From assembly GCF_001424385.1 (NCBI RefSeq), contig NZ_LMPO01000001.1, positions 375,336 through 439,335 on the forward strand: DNA of 64,000 bases. Direction: 5' to 3'. Numbering within the stretch: the first letter of the stretch is position 1; each line of letters begins with the position of its first letter. Origin of the DNA: Curtobacterium sp. Leaf183. GTDB lineage: Bacteria > Actinomycetota > Actinomycetes > Actinomycetales > Microbacteriaceae. Below the pieces are notes generated by a model. That model was not told where the DNA came from. It was given only the letters and a program-made list of their open reading frames with translations, and ran no database searches. Made by a program: the position numbers and the translations under genes. Shown here piece by piece: positions 27,181-35,210 of the stretch.

Positions 27181-28067
27181 ACCGCCGTGTCCGCGTGCTC
27201 GTCACCCTGCTGCTCACCGCGGTCCTCGTCGTGGGCGGTTCGAGTGCCGCCTGGGCGCTCTGGACCACGAGCGCCGGAGCGACGTCGAGCACCACGATCG
27301 GCAAGCTCGCCGCGACGATCAGCGGGACCGACCAGATGACGGTGACCTTCTCGGACTCCGTGCGGTCGATGACGAAGCCGGTCACCCTGACGAACACCGG
27401 CAACCTGGCCGGCACCACGTCCACGTCCGTCGCTCCCCAGTCGGACAAGCCCGCCGCCCTGGCCGGGGCCGTCGACGTCGTCGCCTGGCCCGTCGGCTCG
27501 ACCGCCGCGTGCACCGACGGCGCCGCCGTGGGCTCCGGATCGGTCACGGGGACCTGGGCGTCGCTGCCGAGCATGACGTCGACCCTGGCCGCGGGCGCGA
27601 GTGCCGTGTGGTGCACGCGGAGCACCCCGCAGGCCTCGGCACCGGCGTCGAGCACCTCGAACGTCGTCATCAGCCTGACGACCACGTGGGGCAGCTGGCG
27701 GTCCGCGGTCGTGCAGGGCGGCTTCTACCTCAACACCGCGGCCGCCACGACCGCGACGCCGGCGCTGACCTGCACCGACCACAGCGGCAACTACGTCGAC
27801 GTCCGGTGGCCGGACTCGTCCCGCGCGGCCGACACCTGGTACGCCGCGTACGTGCGGGACACGATGGTCGGTTCGCGGGCACAGCAGTACTCCGGGTTCA
27901 TCACCCTCGCGCCGAACGACCTGGCCCCCGTCGCGACGACCGGCACGCAGACCGTGGTCGTGAAGGTGCTCGACGGCGACGGCAACCCGACCTCGACGGT
28001 CGCCGGCAGCGGTCCCGTGACCCTGTTCACCCAGAACGACGGGCCCGCGCTCCGGTGCGGCGCATGA
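27177..28067 (+). CDS. Larger secreted protein with SipW-type signal segment
   Basis: A 296-residue protein. Residues 7-28 form a hydrophobic segment after MNRRVR, followed by AAWALWTTSAG (Trp29), a variant of the ALWNA mark. The first domain (about 35-185) contains VTLTNTGNLAGTTSTSV, a TasA-like beta pattern, and the second (about 195-290) resembles a fibronectin-III-like repeat (YVDVRWPDSSRAADTWYAAYV). Paired Cys occur. GTG 27177 overlaps the previous stop (GTGA) and its stop overlaps the peptidase ATG, so secretion substrate and peptidase are tightly coupled. Role as fibre component or surface anchor is conjecture. Confidence 0.7.
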   Translation: MNRRVRVLVTLLLTAVLVVGGSSAAWALWTTSAGATSSTTIGKLAATISGTDQMTVTFSDSVRSMTKPVTLTNTGNLAGTTSTSVAPQSDKPAALAGAVDVVAWPVGSTAACTDGAAVGSGSVTGTWASLPSMTSTLAAGASAVWCTRSTPQASAPASSTSNVVISLTTTWGSWRSAVVQGGFYLNTAAATTATPALTCTDHSGNYVDVRWPDSSRAADTWYAAYVRDTMVGSRAQQYSGFITLAPNDLAPVATTGTQTVVVKVLDGDGNPTSTVAGSGPVTLFTQNDGPALRCGA

Positions 28068-28675
28068 CGGCGCACGCGGTGACCCGACGAACCGGGTGGC
28101 GGTCCCTCGTGCACGCGATCGCACTCGGACTCAGCACCGGGATGCTCCTGGTCGTCGCCGGCCTGGCCGTCGTGCTCGTCGTCGTGCCGAAGGTCACCGG
28201 ATCGACCCCGCTCACCGTCCTCACGCAGTCGATGGAGCCGGCCCTGCCGCCGGGGACCCTGCTCGTCGTCCGGCCCACCCCGCTCGACGACGTCCGCGTC
28301 GGCGACGTCCTGACCTACCAGATCAGGTCCGGGCACCCGGAGGTCATCAGCCACCGCGTGGTGTCCGTCGCGTCGTCCTCGGACGGGGAACACACGTTCG
28401 TCGTCAAGGGCGACGCCAACGCCGAGCCGGACGCACCGGTCCGCGGCGTCCAGGTGCGTGGCGTCGTCTGGTACAGCGTCCCCGTGCTCGGGTCCGTGAA
28501 CCAGGTGGTCAACGGGTCGCGCGGGTGGCTCGTCCCCCTGGTCGCCGGTGTCCTCATCGCGTACGGCGCGGTCATGGTGACGATCGGCGCCGTGTCCGCC
28601 GTCCGGCGCCGTCGGGCCGGTCGTCTCCACGGACGTCGACGAGCACCTGCACGACTGCCGGAGCACCGCGTCTAG
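28064..28675 (+). CDS. Signal peptidase I of the SipW / ER type
   Basis: A 203-residue membrane protease. TM1 (about 18-43) precedes the Ser box LTQSMEPALPPG (nucleophile Ser56), then GDVLTYQ, ISHRVVSV (His97 at the place of the bacterial Lys) and VKGDANAEPD (Asp117), with a second helix at about 146-172 and an Arg-rich tail. A Ser/His instead of Ser/Lys dyad is the hallmark of SipW and eukaryotic ER peptidases. SipW-type enzymes process TasA-like proteins, which are exactly what the three upstream genes encode. The four-gene set is almost certainly one functional unit. Confidence 0.85.
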   Translation: MTAHAVTRRTGWRSLVHAIALGLSTGMLLVVAGLAVVLVVVPKVTGSTPLTVLTQSMEPALPPGTLLVVRPTPLDDVRVGDVLTYQIRSGHPEVISHRVVSVASSSDGEHTFVVKGDANAEPDAPVRGVQVRGVVWYSVPVLGSVNQVVNGSRGWLVPLVAGVLIAYGAVMVTIGAVSAVRRRRAGRLHGRRRAPARLPEHRV

Positions 28676-28686
28676 GCTCGGTGGAC

Positions 28687-29214
28687 GTGACGGACGGTGT
28701 GGTGCAGGCGCGGGCGCTGCTCGACGCCGCGGCCCGGCGGCTGCGCGCGGCGGACGTCCCCGACGAGGCCCTCGGCGAGTACGTCGTGCCGAAGCCCGTG
28801 CTCGGCATCCGCCGCGAGGCCACGATGCGCTCCCTCGGCCGGGTCTGGCGGGTCGGGGCCCTGCTGATCGGGTCCTCGCTCCAGACCGGCGGACGCGTCT
28901 GGGCGACGGGCACGATCACCCGCGTGACCGACCCCGGACGCGCGCAGTTCCAGTCGGTGTCCATGGAGACCCGCCGCGCCTACCGCGCCGCAGCGGTGCG
29001 CGGGCGCTTCGACGCGGGCGACACCGTCAACCACGGGGCGACCTCCATCGACCTGGACGACTCGCTGGTCGATGGCGACGGCGTGCTGTTCGTCGGCGGG
29101 GACGTGCCGATGGTGCGCTGGTCCCCCACGGCGGCGACGGCGGTCCCGCTGGAGGACTACCTGGCCGACCGCGTCGGGCTGCTCGTCGACCCACCGGCGG
29201 GCGCGACGGACTGA
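28687..29214 (+). CDS. Conserved hypothetical protein
   Basis: A 175-residue soluble-looking protein starting at GTG 28687 (GTG 28681 is in frame and possible), 11 bases after the signal peptidase stop. It is Arg- and Val-rich with alternating charges, contains EYVVPKPVLGIRREATMRSLGRVW and an acidic stretch SIDLDDSLVDGDG, and has no signal peptide or membrane helix. I do not recognise the family. It may be cotranscribed with the peptidase cluster, but nothing in it suggests secretion. Confidence 0.6.
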   Translation: MTDGVVQARALLDAAARRLRAADVPDEALGEYVVPKPVLGIRREATMRSLGRVWRVGALLIGSSLQTGGRVWATGTITRVTDPGRAQFQSVSMETRRAYRAAAVRGRFDAGDTVNHGATSIDLDDSLVDGDGVLFVGGDVPMVRWSPTAATAVPLEDYLADRVGLLVDPPAGATD

Positions 29215-29236
29215 GGACCGGGCCGGCGTGTGCGCG

Positions 29237-29339
29237 GGGCGAGCCGCGAGCGGCGGTGACCAGGGCCTCCCGTCCGACCGCGCCAGGTGCACCGGGCGAG
29301 CCGCGCGGCGGCAACCAGGCCCTCCCGTCCGACCGCGCC
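29237..29339. repeat. Direct repeat of about 48 bp between two genes
   Basis: Two head-to-tail copies, 29237-29284 and 29294-29339, start GGGCGAGCCGCG and end CCTCCCGTCCGACCGCGCC, differing by a 2-base deletion and a few substitutions, with a 57-base period. CCTCCCGTCC is one arm of the hairpin family seen at 2641 and 30899, but no matching arm is nearby, so these may be decayed half-copies. Confidence 0.75.
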
Positions 29340-29401
29340 GCGCCGAGCGCGCGTGACGGCCACCGGCCGGTCACCGCCACGGGCGCTCGCGTACCGTCCG
29401 G

Positions 29402-30889
29402 GTGGTGACCGACGCTCCCCGTACCCGCCTGGTCCTCCCGGGGCAGTACGGCCCGCAGTTCGACGACGGCGGCCCGGCGCTCGTGGTCGAGGCGCGCGAG
29501 TTCTTCACCGCCCGTCCGGTCCACCGGGCGAAGGCGCACCTGTGGCTCAGCGCCCTGCGGCACCGTGTGCGCGAGCTCGGCGACCGCGCGGAGCACGTCC
29601 GGGTCGACCGGCTGCGGGACGCGCTGGTCGGTCGCACGGACCTCGAGGTGGTCGATCCGCCGTCACGGCTGCTGCGTGGGCAGGTCCGGCACTGGGGTCA
29701 CGACACGCGCGTGCTGCCGAGCCGCGGCTTCGTGACCAGCGAGGACGAGTTCGGCGCGTGGGCGACCGGCCGCGGCGACCGGTTCCTGATGGAGACGTTC
29801 TACGAGCAGGTGCGGCGACGCGAGGGCTGGCTGATGGACCGCGACGCCCCGGTCGGCGGACGGTTCAGCCACGACGCCGACAACCGGCAGCCACCGCCGA
29901 AGGGCGCGATGTCGCTCGGGCTGCCCGATCCGTGGTGGCCGACCGAGGACGACGTCGACGACGAGGTCCGGCACGACCTGGACCGGTGGGAGCGGGACGG
30001 CCTCGTGCAGTTCGTCGGCCGCGACGACCGTCGGCGCTTCGCCGTCACGGCAGCCGAGGCCGAGGCCGCGCTGGCGGACTTCATCGAGGTGCGGCTCGGC
30101 GACTTCGGCCCGTACGAGGACGCCGTGCTGACCAACGACTGGACGATGGCGCACTCGCTGCTGAGCGTGCCGATGAACCTCGGCGTGCTCGACCCCCGCA
30201 CCGCGATCACGGCGGCGGTGTCGGCGTACGAGGACGGCTCCGCCCCGCTCGGCAGCGTCGAGGGGTTCGTGCGGCAGGTCGCCGGCTGGCGGGACTACGT
30301 CTGGCACCTCTACTGGTGGTTCGGCGAGGAGTACGGGGCGTCCGCCGCACCGCTCGGCAACGAGCCGCCGCACCGGCTGCCCCGCTGGTGGCGGGAGCTC
30401 GACGCGTCCGAGGTCGAGGCCGTCTGCCTGTCCACCGCGATCGACGGGGTCGCCGACCACGGCTGGGCGCACCACATCCAGCGGCTCATGGTCCTGGGCA
30501 ACTGGGCGCTGCAGCGCGGTTACGACCCCGTCCAGCTGACGGAGTGGTTCACCGACGTCTTCGTGGACGGCACCGACTGGGTGATGCCGGCCAACGTCAT
30601 CGGGATGTCCCAGCACGCCGACGGCGGGCGGGTCGCGACGAAGCCCTACGCCGCCGGGGGCCGCTACATCGACCGGATGACCGACCACTGCGGCAGCTGC
30701 CGGTTCGACCCGACCAAGCGGCTCGGCGAGGACGCCTGCCCCTTCACCGCCGGGTACTGGGCCTTCCTCGACCGCGCGGAGCCGGACCTGCGTGGCAACC
30801 CGCGGATGACGCAGCCGCTGCGGCAGCTGCGCGGGATGGCGGACCGCGAGCAGGTGGTCAGCCAGGAGGCCCGGCGCCGCACGCCCTGA
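29402..30889 (+). CDS. Iron-sulfur photolyase/cryptochrome (FeS-BCP, PhrB-like)
   Basis: A 495-residue flavoprotein of the bacterial cryptochrome/(6-4) photolyase family. An N-terminal alpha/beta antenna domain (about 1-130) is followed by the helical FAD domain with GGRFSHDADNRQPPPKG. Four Cys are placed for a [4Fe-4S] cluster: Cys342, Cys430, Cys433 and Cys446. Their spacing (88, 3, 13) equals that of PhrB of Agrobacterium as I recall it (350, 438, 441, 454). Such enzymes repair UV (6-4) lesions using blue light. No strong ribosome site; GTG 29402 or 29405 are equally likely. A hairpin follows 9 bases after the stop. Confidence 0.87.
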   Translation: MVTDAPRTRLVLPGQYGPQFDDGGPALVVEAREFFTARPVHRAKAHLWLSALRHRVRELGDRAEHVRVDRLRDALVGRTDLEVVDPPSRLLRGQVRHWGHDTRVLPSRGFVTSEDEFGAWATGRGDRFLMETFYEQVRRREGWLMDRDAPVGGRFSHDADNRQPPPKGAMSLGLPDPWWPTEDDVDDEVRHDLDRWERDGLVQFVGRDDRRRFAVTAAEAEAALADFIEVRLGDFGPYEDAVLTNDWTMAHSLLSVPMNLGVLDPRTAITAAVSAYEDGSAPLGSVEGFVRQVAGWRDYVWHLYWWFGEEYGASAAPLGNEPPHRLPRWWRELDASEVEAVCLSTAIDGVADHGWAHHIQRLMVLGNWALQRGYDPVQLTEWFTDVFVDGTDWVMPANVIGMSQHADGGRVATKPYAAGGRYIDRMTDHCGSCRFDPTKRLGEDACPFTAGYWAFLDRAEPDLRGNPRMTQPLRQLRGMADREQVVSQEARRRTP

Positions 30890-30898
30890 ACACCGCCT

Positions 30899-30938
30899 GA
30901 CGGGAGGCGCGGGGCGGGCTGGCACCGCCCCTCCCGTC
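30899..30938. terminator. Stem-loop after the photolyase gene
   Basis: Arms GACGGGAGGCGCGG (30899-30912) and its complement with one mismatch (30925-30938) begin nine bases after the photolyase stop. It belongs to the same hairpin family as 2641, 23395 and 52280 and probably ends the photolyase transcript. Confidence 0.65.
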
Positions 30939-30961
30939 CGTCGTGTGGCAGGCTTCGTGCT

Positions 30962-31573
30962 GTGGTCCGGCATCCGCTCTGGCGTCCGTTCGCCGCCGGC
31001 AGCAACGCTGCCCGGCAGGCGCAGCGCGTGGCGTTCCGCCAGACCGAGCCGGGTCCGCTGCAGCAGCACGACCCGCGCTGGGCCGACGCGTTCCTGGTGG
31101 TGCGCGCCGCCGTCGAGACCGCGCTCGGACCCGGCGTCCGGATCGGCCACGTCGGGTCGACGGCCGTGCCGGACCTGCTCGCGAAACCGGTGATCGACGT
31201 CGACCTGCTCGTGCCGGACGTCGCCGACGAGGACTCCTGGTTGCCCGCGCTCGAGGCCGTGGGCTTCCGGCTGCTCTTCCGCGACGGGCTGGGCGGGTCG
31301 CCGCACCGACAGCTCAGCCTCGCCGAGCCGAACGCGAACCTGCACGTCTTCGCGCCCGGGGCCGTCGAGCCGCAGCGGCACCGGGTGTTCGTCGACTGGC
31401 TGCGGACGCATCCCGCGGACCGGCGCGCCTACGCGGCCGCCAAGCGCGCCGCTGCCGCGGGCACGGGGTCCCTGCGCTACAACGACGCGAAGGCCGCGGT
31501 CGTGTACGACGTGTACGAGCGGGTCTTCCTGGCGGATCCGGCGCATCCGCACGACCCGCAGCCGCGGGACTGA
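30962..31573 (+). CDS. GrpB-like nucleotidyltransferase-fold protein (UPF0157)
   Basis: A 203-residue protein whose core (about 45-195) matches the GrpB/UPF0157 family, a nucleotidyltransferase superfamily branch: IGHVGSTAVPDLLAKPVIDVDLLV contains the GS motif and the D-x-D metal-binding pair. SPHRQLSLAEPNANLHVFAPG and RDWLRTHPADRRAYAAAK complete it. The substrate is unknown; relatives lie in the GNAT/Coenzyme-A-kinase neighbourhood in other genomes. GTG 30962 is weakly supported. Its stop abuts the convergent VOC stop as TGATCA. Confidence 0.75.
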   Translation: MVRHPLWRPFAAGSNAARQAQRVAFRQTEPGPLQQHDPRWADAFLVVRAAVETALGPGVRIGHVGSTAVPDLLAKPVIDVDLLVPDVADEDSWLPALEAVGFRLLFRDGLGGSPHRQLSLAEPNANLHVFAPGAVEPQRHRVFVDWLRTHPADRRAYAAAKRAAAAGTGSLRYNDAKAAVVYDVYERVFLADPAHPHDPQPRD

Positions 31574-31978
31574 TCAGGCGTCGGCAGCGCTGCCCGACTT
31601 CATCCAGAACGGCGACCAGTGGTACCCGTCCGGGTCGTCGAACTGGCGCTGGTACATGAACGGGTAGTCGTCGGTGTCCCCGATCCGCCCACCGGCAGCA
31701 CGGGCCCGCTCGACGAGGTCGTCGACCGCCTGCTGACTGTCGAGGTCGAACGAGACGGTGACCTTGGAGGGCGTGTCGGGACCGCACACGAGTTCCTCGA
31801 CACCGCCGACGCTCGCGTACATCTCGCGGCTGGCGAGCATCACGTACTGGTCGGGGCGGACGGCGAAGCAGGACACCTGGTCGTTCGACATGTCGGCGTT
31901 GCGGGTCCAGCCCAGGGCGTCGTAGAAGGCGGTGGCGCGCTCGACGCTGTCCACCGGGCAGCTGATGAAGAGGCTCAT
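31574..31978 (-). CDS. VOC-family (glyoxalase/bleomycin-resistance fold) protein
   Basis: A 134-residue protein covering one complete VOC domain of paired beta-alpha-beta-beta-beta units: SLFISCPVDSVERATAFYDALGW at the start and FMYQRQFDDPDGYHWSPFWM at the end. The canonical metal-binding positions are not all evident, so enzymatic activity is uncertain. Small cytoplasmic VOC proteins act in detoxification, antibiotic binding or dioxygenation. ATG 31978 follows GGAGG at a long distance. It is the only minus-strand gene between 28.7 and 34.1 kb. Confidence 0.8.
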   Translation of the reverse strand: MSLFISCPVDSVERATAFYDALGWTRNADMSNDQVSCFAVRPDQYVMLASREMYASVGGVEELVCGPDTPSKVTVSFDLDSQQAVDDLVERARAAGGRIGDTDDYPFMYQRQFDDPDGYHWSPFWMKSGSAADA

Positions 31979-32060
31979 GCGGTGATGGTCCTCCCGCGGG
32001 GCGGACCGGTCAAGGCGTCCTCGAGCGTGCGCGCGGGGGCCACGTGGCAGGCTGGCCGAC

Positions 32061-32732
32061 ATGGGCAACGGTCGCGGGGACGTCAGTGTCCCGGTCGGGG
32101 TCCGGGTCCCAGTGCTCGTCGCGGTGCTCGTGGGGATCGAGACCGTCGTCCTGCTCGTCGTTGCCCTCCTCGGCGACCGCACCACGAGGGCGGTGACGGT
32201 GGCGCTCGACGGGCGCGCGCCCGCCGTGCTGTCGCGCGTGGACCTCGACGTCGCGATGGTCGTGGTGCTCGCCCTCGTGGCGGTGGCCCGGGCGCTCCCC
32301 GCGCGCCGGGCGTGGGTCCTGGACCCGCTGCTGACCACACCGATCACCCTGTTCGTGATCGCGCAGCTGAACGGCGTGCGCGACGTCGGTGCCCTGGTCG
32401 GCATCTACGCGCTGGCGTCCGCGGGAGTGCTGTTCGCGGTCGTGCAGGACCGCTCCGCACCGCAGACGACGCCGAGCGCGGGGTCGCGCGTCCCCCTGGG
32501 CCTCGGGTCGGCGGTCGGGATCGTGCCGTGGGGCATCGTGGCGTTCCACCAGGTCGGCGCGGGGGTCGTCGGGCACCCGTTGCCGGGCATCGCGGTCGTC
32601 GTCACCCTGACGGCGCTCGTGGCTGCCATCGCCGAGTTCGTGGCGACGTGGCGTGGTCGGCACGGCGCGGCATCGGTGCTCCGGACCGTCGGGATGTCGG
32701 TCGTCGCCTGGCTCGTGGTGCTCGGCCTCTGA
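32061..32732 (+). CDS. Heliorhodopsin-like seven-helix protein lacking the retinal lysine
   Basis: A 223-residue protein with seven hydrophobic segments (about 13-38, 62-80, 85-104, 108-128, 147-169, 176-196, 206-223) and a long first loop. Recalled heliorhodopsin motifs align with it: LIAQ-GI-DIVALL becomes VIAQLNGVRDVGALV, GIVPW is identical (153-157), and VAKSALAW of helix 7 becomes VGMSVVAW. The Schiff-base lysine is therefore Met212, and the protein contains no lysine at all. The counterion Glu position is filled by Asp88. It cannot bind retinal as a Schiff base, so if related it is a non-canonical, perhaps light-independent membrane sensor. It could also be an unrelated 7-TM protein. 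It lies near a photolyase gene, which has been reported for true heliorhodopsins. Confidence 0.6.
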   Translation: MGNGRGDVSVPVGVRVPVLVAVLVGIETVVLLVVALLGDRTTRAVTVALDGRAPAVLSRVDLDVAMVVVLALVAVARALPARRAWVLDPLLTTPITLFVIAQLNGVRDVGALVGIYALASAGVLFAVVQDRSAPQTTPSAGSRVPLGLGSAVGIVPWGIVAFHQVGAGVVGHPLPGIAVVVTLTALVAAIAEFVATWRGRHGAASVLRTVGMSVVAWLVVLGL

Positions 32733-32776
32733 CACCGTGCTGCCGGACGGTCACGCGGCACCGATAGGGTCGCAGC

Positions 32777-34096
32777 GTGGCATCGATCAACGACGAATTC
32801 ACCACCCGCTTCGACCTCCGCGAGTTCACGCCCAGCACCGACGCCGACGGCGCGCCGGACGCGCAGACCGCCGACTGGATGGAGGCCGTGGGCATGGGGT
32901 TCCACGAGGCCTCGGCCTCACCCGAGCTCGCGTCCCGGATGGCGGCGAACTTCATCGCCGACCAGGAGACCTTCCTCGGCGTCTACGTCACGGACCCGGT
33001 GCCCGGGTCGGTGGACACGACCTGGCCGGCCGGCACCTTCACCTGGTTCCGCAAGGAGCTCAGCTGGGGCGACGGGGCGACTGTCGACACCCAGGCGATC
33101 TCGGCGGTCACCGTCCGCCCGACCGAACGCCGCCGGGGCATCCTGCGCGCGATGATGACGCACGCGCTCGACCGCGGTGTGCAGGAGGGCTACGCGATGG
33201 CGTCCCTCACCGCGTCCGAGGGCACGATCTACCGGCGCTTCGGCTTCGGCTGCGCCATCCGCGAGCGCGCGGTGCGCGTGCGCCGCAACCGTGCGCTGCC
33301 GTTCGTCGCGCCGACGTCGGGTGTCGTCTCGGTCGTCCCGACCACCTGGCTCGCCGAGGGCGTCGGCAAGGGCGTGTTCACACGCTTCCACGAGCGGACC
33401 CCCGGGTCGATGGTCCGGAACGCGGGCACGTGGCCGGTCGTGTTCGGCGAGTACGGCTCCGACGGCGAGAAGGCGAAGGGCGTCCGCGCTGCGGTGCACC
33501 GGGCGTCGGCGGCCGACGAGGTCGACGGGTACGTCACCTGGCGCGTCAAGGAGTCCGGCGACGAGACCGCGATCGAGGTCCTCGACCTGGTCTACGCCAC
33601 CGACCAGGCGTACCTGTCGCTCTGGGAGTTCCTGCTCTCGATCGACCTGAACGACGTGGTGCGGTACAACCGCTCGCGGCTCGACGACCCGATCGTCGCG
33701 GCGCTCGGCGACAACCGTGCGTACGACGTCGACCACGAGGAGGACCACGTCTGGCTCCGGGTGCTCGACGTCGCGGCGTCGCTGTCCTCGCGGCCGTTCG
33801 CGGTCGACGGCACGCTCGTGCTGTCGGTGTCGGACGCACTCGGACACGCCACCGGGACGTTCCGGCTCGACGTGGTCTCCGGCGTGGGCACGGTCACACG
33901 AGAGTCCGACTCCGCCGATGCCCCGTCGGACGTGCAACTCGACGTGGCCGATCTCGGCGCACTGCTGCTCGGCTCGGTGTCCCCGGTGACGCTCGCCGCA
34001 GCCGGGCTGCTGCGGGCGACGGACCCGGCGGTGCCCGTGCTGCTGCGTGCGATGCTGCTGCCCGTGCGGACCCCGCACGGCATCACGTACTTCTGA
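32777..34096 (+). CDS. Eis-family GNAT acetyltransferase
   Basis: A 439-residue protein built like Eis: N-terminal GNAT domain (about 25-165) with the acetyl-CoA loop SAVTVRPTERRRGILRAMM, a second degenerate GNAT domain (about 165-310) and a C-terminal sterol-carrier-like domain (about 325-439, FRLDVVSGVG...QLDVADLGALLLGS) ending in an aromatic residue (ITYF), as Eis enzymes do because the C-terminal carboxylate is catalytic. Eis proteins acetylate lysines and aminoglycosides; the substrate here is unknown. GTG 32777 follows a weak ribosome site. It begins 44 bases after the heliorhodopsin-like gene. Confidence 0.82.
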   Translation: MASINDEFTTRFDLREFTPSTDADGAPDAQTADWMEAVGMGFHEASASPELASRMAANFIADQETFLGVYVTDPVPGSVDTTWPAGTFTWFRKELSWGDGATVDTQAISAVTVRPTERRRGILRAMMTHALDRGVQEGYAMASLTASEGTIYRRFGFGCAIRERAVRVRRNRALPFVAPTSGVVSVVPTTWLAEGVGKGVFTRFHERTPGSMVRNAGTWPVVFGEYGSDGEKAKGVRAAVHRASAADEVDGYVTWRVKESGDETAIEVLDLVYATDQAYLSLWEFLLSIDLNDVVRYNRSRLDDPIVAALGDNRAYDVDHEEDHVWLRVLDVAASLSSRPFAVDGTLVLSVSDALGHATGTFRLDVVSGVGTVTRESDSADAPSDVQLDVADLGALLLGSVSPVTLAAAGLLRATDPAVPVLLRAMLLPVRTPHGITYF

Positions 34097-34209
34097 CGCG
34101 CGGCCGGTCCGTCGCACCCTGCGTGGTCCGCGGCTGGTGCGAGGTTGATCGGCGGGTGCGGGGAAACAACCTCGCACCGGCCGATCAAGCTCGCACCACG
34201 CGCGGCCGG
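34097..34209. repeat. GTGCGAGGTT-family intergenic element, copy B
   Basis: Occupies the gap between the convergent Eis and peptide-permease genes. GTGCGAGGTT (34137-34146) and its inverse AACCTCGCAC (34168-34177) bracket a GGTGCGGGGAAAC core. The following CGATCAAGCTCGCACC matches copy C at 49808 onward. The segment is flanked by an identical 11-base CGCGCGGCCGG at 34097-34107 and 34199-34209. Confidence 0.7.
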
Positions 34210-34211
34210 GC

Positions 34212-35210
34212 CTATGCCCGCCGGCGCACCCGGGGGTCGACGACCGCGTAGACCACGTCGACGATCACGTTCGCGGTGACGACCAGGAACGCCGAGAACA
34301 GCGTGAAGCCGACGACGACCTGCAGGTCGAGCGTGTGCACCGCGTCGATGAGCAGCGCGCCGAGGCCCTGCATCGAGAACACCTTCTCGGTGATGACGGC
34401 TCCGCCGAGCAGCGACCCGAGGTCGAGCCCGAACAGCGTCACCACGGGCAGGATCGCGGTCCGCAGTCCGTGCCGCACGACGACCTGGCGCTCGCGGATG
34501 CCCTTCGCACGGGCGGTCCGGACGAAGTCCTGCGACATCGCCTCGAGCATCTCGCCGCGGGTCAGCCGGGCGTAGATGGCTGCGCTGATGAACGCGAGCA
34601 CGCACCACGGCAGCACCAGGTGGGTCAGCCACCCGACGGGGTCCTCGCCGAACGGCACGTACCCGCTGGTCGGCAGGATCCCGAGCACGAACCCGAACAG
34701 CAGGATGGACAGCAGCCCGATCAGGTACGCGGGCGAGGACACCCCCGCGACGGCGATGCCCATCACGGTGCGGTCGAGCACGGACCCACGGCGCAGGGCC
34801 GAGGCGGCTCCCCCGGCGACACCGGCCACGAGCCACAGCACGGCGGCACCGACCGCGATCGACGCGGTGACGGGCAGGCGGGTCAGGATGAGCGACGTGA
34901 CGCTGTCGTGCAGCTGGAACGAGTACCCGAAGCACGGCGCGGCGCAGTGGATGGCGGAGGCGCCGCTGCCGAAGGTCCGCCCGGTGACGATCCCGCCCAG
35001 GTAGGCGCCGAACTGCGCGATCCAGGGCTTGTCCGTCCCGAGGAACGCCTGCACCTGTGCCAGACGCTCCGGCGTGCACGGCTTGTCGCAGATCGCACGG
35101 GCGGGGTTGGTCGGCAGCAGCATGAAGAGCGCGTAGGTCACCGCGGCGACGACGAGCAGGACGACCACGGCGCCGAGCACGCGGAAGAGCAGGAAGCGCA
35201 GGGCGCTCAT
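34212..35210 (-). CDS. Peptide/nickel-type ABC permease (DppB-like)
   Basis: A 332-residue permease with the opening MSALRFLLFRVLGAVVVLLVVAAVTYALF and an external loop carrying ICDKPCTPERL (a Cys pair) before five further helices. The conserved YARLTRGEMLEAMSQDFVRTARAKGI segment is the DppB signature loop contacting the ATPase. It ends with VVDPRVRRRA. It is the last gene of a four-gene operon that reads SBP, fused ATPase, DppC, DppB. ATG 35210 lies within the end of the DppC gene (four-base overlap). Confidence 0.87.
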   Translation of the reverse strand: MSALRFLLFRVLGAVVVLLVVAAVTYALFMLLPTNPARAICDKPCTPERLAQVQAFLGTDKPWIAQFGAYLGGIVTGRTFGSGASAIHCAAPCFGYSFQLHDSVTSLILTRLPVTASIAVGAAVLWLVAGVAGGAASALRRGSVLDRTVMGIAVAGVSSPAYLIGLLSILLFGFVLGILPTSGYVPFGEDPVGWLTHLVLPWCVLAFISAAIYARLTRGEMLEAMSQDFVRTARAKGIRERQVVVRHGLRTAILPVVTLFGLDLGSLLGGAVITEKVFSMQGLGALLIDAVHTLDLQVVVGFTLFSAFLVVTANVIVDVVYAVVDPRVRRRA

